Source: an uncultured Ignavibacteriota bacterium (GTDB lineage Bacteria > Bacteroidota > Ignavibacteria > UBA10030 > UBA8401). Taken from it: 10,625 nt of DNA. Location of the stretch: the NCBI GenBank assembly GCA_903907305.1, contig CAIVNT010000680.1:1-10625 (forward strand). The letters are read 5' to 3'. Below are positions 1 to 6,610 of this stretch, one piece after another. Position 1 is the stretch's first letter; each line of letters starts with the position of its first letter. The notes below the pieces were generated by a model. The model did not search any database. It saw nothing but the letters and a program-made list of their open reading frames with translations, and was not told where the DNA came from. A program made the position numbers and the translations under genes.

Positions 1-1
1 G

Positions 2-1840
2 TCATCGAATAATCCCAACCTCTAAATACGACTGGTTCTTCAATGAACGGTAAATTCTGTGCGTCGCCTTCTGAAAATCAATCTCCTTTGCAGCGTAGAT
101 ATTCACGAATTTCTGGGGATTCCTGTCCACCAGCGGGAACCAACTGCTTTGGATCTGCACCATCAGCCGGTGTCCTTTTCTAAAAGTATGGTTGATATCA
201 GGAATGGTGAAGTTCACAGTTTCTATTTTATTCGGACTCATCGCCTGCGGCGTGCTAAAACCGTTGCGATACCGCGCTCTTAACACTTCGCCGCGGACGA
301 GCATCTGATATCCGCTCATCTTCACCGTCGGCGCATTCGCAGGATCATTCTTTGCTGAATCCGGATAGACATCAATCACCTTCACCACAAAATCCGCATC
401 AGTGCCCGTGGTGGAAACAGAAAGATGCGCAACGATCGGTCCGGCTATCGTCAGTGCATCCGTGATGGGCATTTCGTACGAAAGCACATCCGGTCGCTGC
501 CACGCAAAACGTTGATCGTCCGTCATATATTCCCTGCCGCGGCCGTTGCTGATCTCCGCGATGTACGGTACAGGACGATTAGGATCACTCACATATTCAT
601 CGAATGCGAATTTATCTTTGGGTGCATCAAATGATAATTGTTCTTTTCCCGTCAAATATATCATTTTATTTTCGGCATTCTTCGGAGGCCATTCAGAATA
701 TGATTTCCAGACATTGCTTCCGGTCTCAAACACGGAGGCCTCAGGGAGATGCAGTTCTCCTTTTCCTTTAAGATAAAAATTGAAGAACTCGCGGATATGT
801 TTATCATAATATTCGGAACTCTTTATATCGAAACTCACATGTCCGAGTCTGCTGCCGTCCGAACGGACCCAGCCGCCGTGGAACCACGGTCCCATCATGA
901 ATAATGTTCTGTTGTTCGGATTGTTCTTCTCGATGGACTTGTAGATCTTCAGTGTACCGTAGAGATCCTCCGCGTCGAACCAGCCGCCGACCACAAGCAC
1001 CGCCGGCCTCACATCCGTCATGAATTGCGAGAGACTGCGCGACTGCCAGAATTGATCATAGTCCGAATGGGCGAAAAGATCGTTCCAGAATTTTGCCGTA
1101 TCGCCGTAGAAATTCTTTTTGATGCTCGCCAATGAACCGGCTTCCAGAAGGAATCGGTATCCGTCCTCCGTCGGGTATTGGAATCCGGGAGGCCATGTTG
1201 TTGTGAGCATCGGACGAGGTTTGCCGAATGACCGATAGAAATTGAATCCGTCGATGAGCATCATCGCACCGCCGTGGTGGAAATCGTCGCCGATGAACCA
1301 GTCCGAGATGGGCGCCTGCGGCGAGACCGCTTTCAGTGCAGGATGAGAGCCGATGAGTCCATGCGCCGCGTAGAATCCGGGGTACGATATGCCGATCATA
1401 CCCACGTTGCCGTTATTCCGTTTTACATTCTTCACCAGCCATTCAATCGTGTCGTATGTATCGCTGCTCTCATCCACATCATCTTTCGTTTTCTTTTCCA
1501 CAATATTCGGACGGATATCTACGTAATCCCCTTCGGACATGAACCGCCCGCGGACATCCTGGAATGCCATTATGTATTTTTCCTGCGCCATCCAATAATT
1601 ATTCCCATTCGCTTTCAGATAATCGTCACCGTATGGAGCGGTGGTGTAGGGTGTCCGCCCAAGGATGATCGGATAGGTGGTTGCCGTATCTTTGGGGACG
1701 TAGACGGCCGTATGAAGTTTTTTTCCGTCCCGCATCGGTATCTCATATTCGAATTTAAGATAGTCGGTCTTCAGATCGATCTCCTGCGATAACAGGATGA
1801 CCGGAAAGAAGGTGAAGGTGAGCAAACGAAGATAGTTCAT
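2..1840 (-). CDS. Exported CocE/NonD-type S15 hydrolase, probable alpha-amino-acid ester hydrolase
   Basis: A 612-residue serine hydrolase expected to cleave, or transfer, acyl groups of alpha-amino-acid esters or amides in the periplasm. Residues 1-18 form a signal peptide ending near LLSQ. The alpha/beta-hydrolase core has the nucleophile motif GISYPG (Ser152), acid Asp289 in GGWFDAED and base His321 in GPWFHGGW; Tyr65 in GRTPY fits the oxyanion tyrosine of the family. The C-terminal third (about 400-612) is the jelly-roll domain of X-Pro dipeptidyl-peptidase/CocE proteins. Asp186, Glu291 and Asp292 are placed like the carboxylate cluster that binds the substrate amino group in alpha-amino-acid ester hydrolases, which separates this protein from plain cocaine-esterase relatives. 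Length agrees with that family (about 610-670). The start ATG is preceded by GAAAGAAAA, a weak ribosome site. It lies 21 bases after the cupin gene and is probably co-transcribed. Fold and catalytic triad are secure; the exact substrate is inferred. Confidence 0.88.
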   Translation of the reverse strand: MNYLRLLTFTFFPVILLSQEIDLKTDYLKFEYEIPMRDGKKLHTAVYVPKDTATTYPIILGRTPYTTAPYGDDYLKANGNNYWMAQEKYIMAFQDVRGRFMSEGDYVDIRPNIVEKKTKDDVDESSDTYDTIEWLVKNVKRNNGNVGMIGISYPGFYAAHGLIGSHPALKAVSPQAPISDWFIGDDFHHGGAMMLIDGFNFYRSFGKPRPMLTTTWPPGFQYPTEDGYRFLLEAGSLASIKKNFYGDTAKFWNDLFAHSDYDQFWQSRSLSQFMTDVRPAVLVVGGWFDAEDLYGTLKIYKSIEKNNPNNRTLFMMGPWFHGGWVRSDGSRLGHVSFDIKSSEYYDKHIREFFNFYLKGKGELHLPEASVFETGSNVWKSYSEWPPKNAENKMIYLTGKEQLSFDAPKDKFAFDEYVSDPNRPVPYIAEISNGRGREYMTDDQRFAWQRPDVLSYEMPITDALTIAGPIVAHLSVSTTGTDADFVVKVIDVYPDSAKNDPANAPTVKMSGYQMLVRGEVLRARYRNGFSTPQAMSPNKIETVNFTIPDINHTFRKGHRLMVQIQSSWFPLVDRNPQKFVNIYAAKEIDFQKATHRIYRSLKNQSYLEVGIIR

Positions 1841-1861
1841 GCGTTTTCTTTCATATTGTGT

Positions 1862-2194
1862 TCATTCATGTTCTCCCCCTTCGGGTCCGTAAAAGATCAC
1901 CCAAACAGAAAGATCGTCCGTAAAATTCTCAAATCGGTGAACGGCACCGGTTGCTGCAAATAGGAAATCCCCCGGACCGAATGTTGCCCGCTCATTGCCG
2001 TTCACAAACTCTCCGCTTCCTTTGACGACGATATACCCTTCGTCCCGCGTGTGAGGAGTCTGCGGATCGGTCCCGCGTGGTTCATACAGTTCAACCAGCA
2101 GCGTGCCATGCCGGAACATTTCGGCGAATCGTTTTCCGTCAGGCGCAGGGATTTTTTTTACTGTGTCGACGTATGATATATGGAAATTGTTCAT
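1862..2194 (-). CDS. Small single-domain cupin protein
   Basis: A 110-residue protein consisting of one cupin beta-barrel. The first cupin motif is around residues 41-61, with His48 and Glu52 as candidate metal ligands; the usual first histidine of HxH is Thr46, with Gln45 beside it. The second motif at 75-90 has the G-x5-x-x-G-x2-H-x3-N spacing with His86 and Asn90, the usual proline being Ala81. There is no signal peptide, so it is cytosolic. Such proteins may be metal-dependent isomerases or dioxygenases, or sugar or small-molecule sensors; nothing here decides which. It is the first gene of a two-gene unit with the S15 hydrolase (21-base gap) and is divergent from the DUF2269 gene. No Shine-Dalgarno sequence is visible before its ATG. 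The family call is good; function is unknown. Confidence 0.82.
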   Translation of the reverse strand: MNNFHISYVDTVKKIPAPDGKRFAEMFRHGTLLVELYEPRGTDPQTPHTRDEGYIVVKGSGEFVNGNERATFGPGDFLFAATGAVHRFENFTDDLSVWVIFYGPEGGEHE

Positions 2195-2248
2195 ACAGTT
2201 AACGTACTAAAAACAGCAGAGAGGTTCAATAAAATACCGTCGGATGGT

Positions 2249-2277
2249 ATCAGATAGTGTTAACTTCCGTCTTGCAA
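2249..2277 (-). promoter_or_regulatory. Candidate promoter for the cupin-hydrolase unit
   Basis: On the minus strand TTGCAA (2272-2277) is followed after exactly 17 bases by TCTGAT (2249-2254), a four-of-six match to the housekeeping -10. It would give a leader of roughly 50 bases before the cupin ATG. The -35 box is its own reverse complement and is shared with the opposing promoter candidate. This is pattern matching only; lineages of the Bacteroidota often use a different -10/-33 consensus. Confidence 0.22.
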
Positions 2278-2300
2278 TTATGAGGGTAATTCAATAGTAT
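2272..2300 (+). promoter_or_regulatory. Candidate promoter for the DUF2269-oxidoreductase unit
   Basis: TTGCAA at 2272-2277, a 17-base spacer, then TAGTAT at 2295-2300, which is a fair match to a sigma-70 type promoter. The predicted start near 2307 would leave a leader of about 40 bases before the ATG at 2349. Spacing and position support it; no experimental or comparative support is available here. Confidence 0.33.
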
Positions 2301-2334
2301 TTACCTGTCTAACAACCCCGTATAGATCATCATC

Positions 2335-2341
2335 AGGAAAG
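2335..2341 (+). promoter_or_regulatory. Ribosome binding site of the DUF2269 gene
   Basis: AGGAAAG followed by a run of A and then the ATG at 2349, seven bases further on. It fixes the start of the membrane-protein gene and is stronger than the sites before the cupin or the glycosyltransferase. Confidence 0.6.
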
Positions 2342-2348
2342 AAAAAAA

Positions 2349-2813
2349 ATGGAATTTACTTTTTACAAACTTCTGCACATCATCGGCGTCATCCTCTTTC
2401 TCGGGAACATCACCATCGGGCTGTTCTGGATGCGCATCGCCGTGAAGACAGCGGACGCGAAGATCCTCGCTCATTCGCTGAAAGGGATCATTGCGTCGGA
2501 TATGATCTTCACTATACCGGGAGTGATCTTCATTGCGACAGCGGGACTCATGACGGCAATGGTCGGTCTCTATCCCATCATGAAGACGGGATGGATCGTC
2601 TGGTCGATGACGCTGTTCGTTCTTTCAGGCATCGCATTCATATTCAAAGTTTCGCCGCTGCAAAAAAAGATGTACGCGCTGGTCTCTTCTTCTGATTCGT
2701 ATGACCAGACAAAATTCCGGAGTCTCTATCTCGCCTGGAATATCTGGGGAATGATAGCGCTCGTACTGCCGATCGCCGCCGCGGTGATGATGGTGCTGAA
2801 GGTGCCGATATAA
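2349..2813 (+). CDS. DUF2269-family four-helix membrane protein
   Basis: A 154-residue inner-membrane protein with four predicted transmembrane helices at about 6-28, 50-75, 81-99 and 128-150. The opening pattern, a hydrophobic helix with LLHIIGV and FLGN followed by a Trp-Met-Arg end, resembles the DUF2269 (predicted integral membrane protein) family. His10 in helix 1 is a conserved-type position in that group. The family has no established reaction; links to redox or metal handling have been proposed for similar four-helix proteins but are not shown here. It is the first gene of a plus-strand pair with an NAD(P)H oxidoreductase 73 bases downstream. There is no signal peptide apart from helix 1. 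Membrane topology is clear, the family call is moderate, and the function is unknown. Confidence 0.75.
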   Translation: MEFTFYKLLHIIGVILFLGNITIGLFWMRIAVKTADAKILAHSLKGIIASDMIFTIPGVIFIATAGLMTAMVGLYPIMKTGWIVWSMTLFVLSGIAFIFKVSPLQKKMYALVSSSDSYDQTKFRSLYLAWNIWGMIALVLPIAAAVMMVLKVPI

Positions 2814-2822
2814 ATTAACGTA

Positions 2823-2855
2823 AGATGGAGTCCGCCTATACGGTGGACTCCATCT
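2823..2855 (+). terminator. Long hairpin between two co-directional genes, no U-tract
   Basis: The arm at 2823-2833 (AGATGGAGTCC) is the exact reverse complement of 2845-2855, and three more pairs (one a G-U wobble) extend the stem inward to the loop TATAC. The sequence after it, TGCAGTAAAC, is not T-rich, so it is not a textbook intrinsic terminator. It starts about 10 bases after the DUF2269 stop and ends about 20 bases before the next ribosome site. It may be a terminator, a partial attenuator or an mRNA-stabilising 3' end. Confidence 0.55.
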
Positions 2856-2876
2856 GCAGTAAACAGGCGCTTAAAA

Positions 2877-2882
2877 AAGGAG
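2877..2882 (+). promoter_or_regulatory. Strong ribosome binding site of the oxidoreductase gene
   Basis: AAGGAG ends four bases before the ATG at 2887, the best Shine-Dalgarno match in the window, and decides this start. Confidence 0.7.
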
Positions 2883-2886
2883 TTCA

Positions 2887-3855
2887 ATGAAAGCAATAGT
2901 ATTCGACCGATACGGTTCACCGGATGTTCTTGAATTGAGGGAAGTTGAAATTCCCGCACCCAAAGAGGATGAAGTATTGATCAAGATCTCATCTGCATCG
3001 GTGAATGCTGCGGACTGGCATTTGCTCCGTGCCGATCCATTCCTCGTTCGGTTCATGGTGGGTCTCTTCAAACCGAACTTCCATATTCTTGGCTGCGACG
3101 CAGCCGGTGTGGTAGAATCCGTTGGAGCGAAAGTAACGCGATTCCAAATCGGTGACCGTGTCTTTGCAGACCTTTCCCTGAGCGGATGGGGAGCTTTCGC
3201 CGAGTACGCATGTGCGAAAGAACGTCTGACCGCTTCCATTCCTGCCGGAGTATCGTTTGACGATGCAGCAAGCATTCCGGTTTCCGGTGCAACGGCGCTG
3301 CAGGCGATTCGTGACAGCGGTAAGGTCCGGCACGGTATGTCGGTGCTCATCAACGGGGCATCCGGAGGAGTGGGAACGTTCGCCGTGCAGATTGCGAAAC
3401 AGTTTGGAGCGGAGGTGACGGGGATTTGCAGTACGTCGAAAATGGATCTCGTACGGACGATCGGAGCGGACCACGTGATCGATTACACGAAAGAGGATTT
3501 TACCCGGAGCGGAAAACGCTACGATGTGATCATGGCTGCGAATGGATACCATCCCCTCTCCGCATACCGGCGTGCGTTGAGCCTGGACGGAGTATATGTA
3601 ATGACCGGCGGGAAGACACAGCAGATGACCGATGCTATGATGAAGGGTCCTTTCGTGTCCATGATGGGCGGTCCAAAAATGGGGAATCACATGGCGAATC
3701 CAAACCACACGGACCTGGAGTTGATCATCGAAATGGTCGCTTCCGGAAGAGTAAAACCGGTGATCGATCGGAGATATTCGCTGAGCAAAACTTCAGATGC
3801 ACTCCGCTATATTGAAGAAGGACATGCACAGGGAAAGGTCATCATCACCATGTAA
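2887..3855 (+). CDS. Zinc-independent MDR-family NAD(P)H oxidoreductase (quinone-reductase-like)
   Basis: A 322-residue cytosolic medium-chain dehydrogenase/reductase. The GroES-like N-terminal domain covers about 1-115, with the typical opening MKAIVFDRYG and the SVNAADW substrate-side motif near 38-44. The Rossmann domain follows, with the glycine-rich nucleotide loop GASGGVG at 157-163. The stretch CSTSK at 181-185 after strand 2 favours NADP(H) over NAD(H). The catalytic and structural zinc cysteines of true alcohol dehydrogenases are absent, so reduction of quinones, enones or similar carbonyls is the likelier reaction. Length is normal for the quinone oxidoreductase/MDR1 group. It lies downstream of a DUF2269 membrane gene on the same strand and converges on the D-aminoacylase-like gene. 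The class is secure; the substrate is unknown. Confidence 0.9.
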   Translation: MKAIVFDRYGSPDVLELREVEIPAPKEDEVLIKISSASVNAADWHLLRADPFLVRFMVGLFKPNFHILGCDAAGVVESVGAKVTRFQIGDRVFADLSLSGWGAFAEYACAKERLTASIPAGVSFDDAASIPVSGATALQAIRDSGKVRHGMSVLINGASGGVGTFAVQIAKQFGAEVTGICSTSKMDLVRTIGADHVIDYTKEDFTRSGKRYDVIMAANGYHPLSAYRRALSLDGVYVMTGGKTQQMTDAMMKGPFVSMMGGPKMGNHMANPNHTDLELIIEMVASGRVKPVIDRRYSLSKTSDALRYIEEGHAQGKVIITM

Positions 3856-3860
3856 ATCCG

Positions 3861-3895
3861 TTCCCGTGTCAGGGTGTAGAGATTTGACACGGGAA
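3861..3895. terminator. Bidirectional hairpin terminator between convergent genes
   Basis: TTCCCGTGTCA at 3861-3871 pairs perfectly over 11 bases with 3885-3895, leaving a 13-base loop. It fills nearly the whole 48-base gap between the convergent oxidoreductase and deacylase genes, the place where a shared terminator is expected. Neither side carries a proper T-run, as with the hairpin at 2823-2855. Confidence 0.68.
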
Positions 3896-3903
3896 TAACC
3901 CGG

Positions 3904-5562
3904 TTATGCGTTGAATCCCGAACTTCGTAAAACCTTTCCCGCAAGTTTTCCCGAGATCACATTATTATCCACCGCGCATTCGCCGTTCACGATCACAAAC
4001 GGCATGCCGCTCGGGAATTGGTGCGGATTAAGAAAGGTCGCATTGTCTTTGATCGTTGTATAATCAAAGATGACGATATCCGCAGCATTCCCTTGTTTGA
4101 TCACACCTCTGTCTTTCAGTCCGATCTTCTGCGCCGGCATGGAAGTCATCTTCCGGATCATCTCGGGCAGGGAACAGATATTTCTCTCTTTTTGGTAATA
4201 GGAAATTGCACGAGGAAATGTACCGTACGTGCGGGGATGAGGATTCGACTTTGATGCAGGGGAATACGCTCCGCCATCCGAAGCAACGATCGTGTTTTTC
4301 CAACGGAGGACAGTCTCCGTCCCTTCTTCATCCATTCCGAAACCAACCATACCGACATTGCCGTTCTCTTTGATCAGCAGATCGACCGTGAATTCGAACG
4401 GATCAGCATTCAACTGTGCGGTGATCTGACCGATCGTCTTACCGATATACGCTTTGTTCGCTTCCACTTTTGTTGAGGTGATCATCACCGAATCCCATGA
4501 GCCGAGCCCGTTGATCTTGCGCAATGTTTCGGGACGGATCTTTTCGAGGATCGTCCGGTCTTTCAATCGGCTCATGAATTGATCCGTTCCGCCGTCCCGC
4601 GACCATAACGGAAAAAGATTCGCCAATCCCGTTTGATACGCAATGTATGGATACCGGTCCGCGTGGACCTCGATCCCTTCGGCAATCGCATCATCCAGCA
4701 TTTTCAGTGTGATATCATTCTTGTACCAATTGATCTTGTATGATGATTTCAAATGGGAGATCTGAAGACGTGCTCCTGAATGTCGTGCGATGCGGATCGC
4801 TTCTTCGATCGCTTCGAGCACTCTGTTATCTTCATTTCTCATATGGGAAGCATACAGGCGAAATGGTTCGGGAGCGGCTTTCGTCAGTTCCCATAATTCT
4901 TCCGTGGAAGCAAAACTTCCCGGCGTGTATTCAAGTCCGGTCGAGACACCGCAGCATCCCTGCTCGATTGCCGTCCGCACAACGCGTTTCATCGCTTCCA
5001 TCTCATCGGCTGTAGCGGGACGGTCATCCTCGCCCACAACAACTTCGCGTACGGTTCCGAGTCCGACCATAGAAGCAAAATTCTGCGCACTCCCTTTCTT
5101 CTGCAGATGATTGAAGAACCCGTCGAAGTCGGAATAGAGGATCTCATCATCCTCCCCTTTCGTTTTCCTCGGCGCGCGCGACTCTCCATCCGCACCGCCA
5201 ACCTCAGTCGTCACACCTTGGCGCAGTTTACTGTCTGCAGTGGGTAAATTGAGAATGTTGGAATCGGTATGCGTGTGGATATCTATGAAGCCGGGAACAA
5301 CGTGCATCCCTTTCGCGTCGATCACACGCATGGCATCAAGACTGTCGATCGCGCCAAGGGCGATGATCCTGCCGTCACGAATGCCGACATCGGCAAACGT
5401 CTCAGCCACACCGGTGCCATCGATAACACGTCCTCCTTTTATCAGCAGATCGAACTGCGGACGATGAGCGATGGAAGATGCCGCCGGCACACAGCCGGCG
5501 ATGAGCGCTCCTGCACCGATCGATGCAGAAGTTTGGATGAATTTGCGACGGGAATACGGCAT
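3904..5562 (-). CDS. D-aminoacylase-like amidohydrolase, Tat-exported lipoprotein
   Basis: A 552-residue amidohydrolase-superfamily enzyme resembling N-acyl-D-amino-acid deacylases, which release D-amino acids from N-acyl forms. The N-terminus has a twin-arginine motif SRRKFIQ (4-10), a hydrophobic stretch and a lipobox ending at Cys24, so the folded protein is probably exported by Tat and lipid-anchored. Metal-site residues are visible: His96 and His98 in GFIDIHTHTD, His240 in ASHMRNED, His270 in ISHLKS and Asp429 in VASDGG. The loop after QGVTTE, which carries the zinc cysteine of classical D-aminoacylase (GNCG), here reads GADG with Asp125 at that place. The C-terminal beta-sandwich is present (GNAADIVIF near 491-499). 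AGAGGA lies upstream of the ATG. The gene follows the glycosyltransferase by 62 bases on the same strand. Superfamily assignment is firm; acting on D-amino acids is inferred. Confidence 0.87.
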   Translation of the reverse strand: MPYSRRKFIQTSASIGAGALIAGCVPAASSIAHRPQFDLLIKGGRVIDGTGVAETFADVGIRDGRIIALGAIDSLDAMRVIDAKGMHVVPGFIDIHTHTDSNILNLPTADSKLRQGVTTEVGGADGESRAPRKTKGEDDEILYSDFDGFFNHLQKKGSAQNFASMVGLGTVREVVVGEDDRPATADEMEAMKRVVRTAIEQGCCGVSTGLEYTPGSFASTEELWELTKAAPEPFRLYASHMRNEDNRVLEAIEEAIRIARHSGARLQISHLKSSYKINWYKNDITLKMLDDAIAEGIEVHADRYPYIAYQTGLANLFPLWSRDGGTDQFMSRLKDRTILEKIRPETLRKINGLGSWDSVMITSTKVEANKAYIGKTIGQITAQLNADPFEFTVDLLIKENGNVGMVGFGMDEEGTETVLRWKNTIVASDGGAYSPASKSNPHPRTYGTFPRAISYYQKERNICSLPEMIRKMTSMPAQKIGLKDRGVIKQGNAADIVIFDYTTIKDNATFLNPHQFPSGMPFVIVNGECAVDNNVISGKLAGKVLRSSGFNA

Positions 5563-5567
5563 GGACT

Positions 5568-5573
5568 TCCTCT
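5568..5573 (-). promoter_or_regulatory. Ribosome binding site of the deacylase gene
   Basis: Read on the minus strand, AGAGGA lies five bases before the ATG at 5562, a good Shine-Dalgarno site that supports the start giving a complete twin-arginine signal. Confidence 0.6.
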
Positions 5574-5624
5574 TTGAATTGTGAGACTTGGCAAATCTTA
5601 AATTCCTACAGGTCTTTTCTTCTC

Positions 5625-6596
5625 TTAAATATATGATAATAACTGTTTCGCCCGATGAACATCCGTGTGATGAGCCTGTGTATGAAGATATGCCTGCGCT
5701 GCGATCGCTTCGCGGCGTGTCTCAAGCCTCAGATAGTAATCACACCGTTCGATCAAATCACCGGGACCGTCGCAGAACACGATGCTCTTTTCATGTTCAT
5801 AATTATTCGGGATGACAATGCCGGGACGCTGACTGATCAGGAATGTAGAGAGTGACGGTACCTCCCAATAGCGGAGGGTATCCCAGCCGACACCGCGGAA
5901 ATTCAGGACGATCCTGCAGGCGGCGAGTTCCTGAAGATAGAACTCACCTTTCCTCTTGTAGGTTTTGAATTTCTGCTGTAACACTGTTCCGTTCGCAGTG
6001 CAGTCAAATTTGTTTTGCAGCACCGTCAGCGCTTCTGTCCTCACAGGATGCGACTCGACCGCCCAGAATGAGACATCATATTTTTTCGCGGCAGGGAGCA
6101 CCGACGGAAGTTTGTCAAAATTCCAGCAAAATGGGAAGGGGAATACATTTTTTGCATACTCTGTTCCGGCGGTCATTTCCCGTTTCAGGATGATGTCGAA
6201 CGGACGAAGGTCCATCGCACGTGCGAACGATGTGTGATCATCCATTCTGTCCAGATCACCGCTGACTTGTTCGCGGTCCCCGCCGTCGATAAATATTGTC
6301 TTCATCGAGCCGCTGATGGACGGAACAAGTTCATTATAGAGAAGGAAACAGTCCGGTTTGGCCGCCGCAACGACCACCGCATCGAACTGTTTTAGGAAGT
6401 ATCGGGAGCGCAGTGATGACAGAAGATTTCCGGGAATATATCCCAAATTTTTTGGATAGGACCTGCGCGGAAGAAAGAAGTTCGGATTCCACGGAACAAC
6501 ACAGATATTTTCGATGCCAACGGTCTTACAGAGTCCCGAAAATGTAAGATCCTGCAGATAATCAACACCGCGGGAACTGAGATACAGTAATTTCAT
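5625..6596 (-). CDS. Glycosyltransferase, family-1-like (GT-B type)
   Basis: A 323-residue protein without signal peptide or membrane helix. It opens with a beta strand, MKLLYLSSRG, as GT-B glycosyltransferases do. The second half (about 173-320) resembles the Glyco_trans_1_2 / CgeB-type domain: a YDVSFWA strand at 173-179, then ACRIVLNFRGVGWDTLRYWE at 226-245, with the arginine and glutamate (Arg242, Glu245) at the nucleotide-sugar side, followed by a strand with FLIS. Cysteines at 23, 32 and 83 show no metal motif. It probably moves a sugar from a nucleotide donor to a surface glycan or lipid, in the cytosol. It starts 14 bases after the PhoH stop, so the two are co-transcribed; no clear Shine-Dalgarno precedes its ATG, suggesting translational coupling. 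No other glycan genes are nearby. The domain call is moderate; donor and acceptor are unknown. Confidence 0.68.
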   Translation of the reverse strand: MKLLYLSSRGVDYLQDLTFSGLCKTVGIENICVVPWNPNFFLPRRSYPKNLGYIPGNLLSSLRSRYFLKQFDAVVVAAAKPDCFLLYNELVPSISGSMKTIFIDGGDREQVSGDLDRMDDHTSFARAMDLRPFDIILKREMTAGTEYAKNVFPFPFCWNFDKLPSVLPAAKKYDVSFWAVESHPVRTEALTVLQNKFDCTANGTVLQQKFKTYKRKGEFYLQELAACRIVLNFRGVGWDTLRYWEVPSLSTFLISQRPGIVIPNNYEHEKSIVFCDGPGDLIERCDYYLRLETRREAIAAQAYLHTQAHHTDVHRAKQLLSYI

Positions 6597-6610
6597 TTCA
6601 TTTGCCGATC

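Noticed and set aside
1274..1792. A 172-codon plus-strand open frame opposite the S15 hydrolase
   Set aside because: It overlaps the active-site coding part of an intact enzyme on the other strand and shows no family resemblance.
2989..3708. A 239-codon minus-strand open frame inside the oxidoreductase gene
   Set aside because: Its translation is rich in His, Arg and Cys with no domain pattern, and it is antisense to a clear MDR-family gene.
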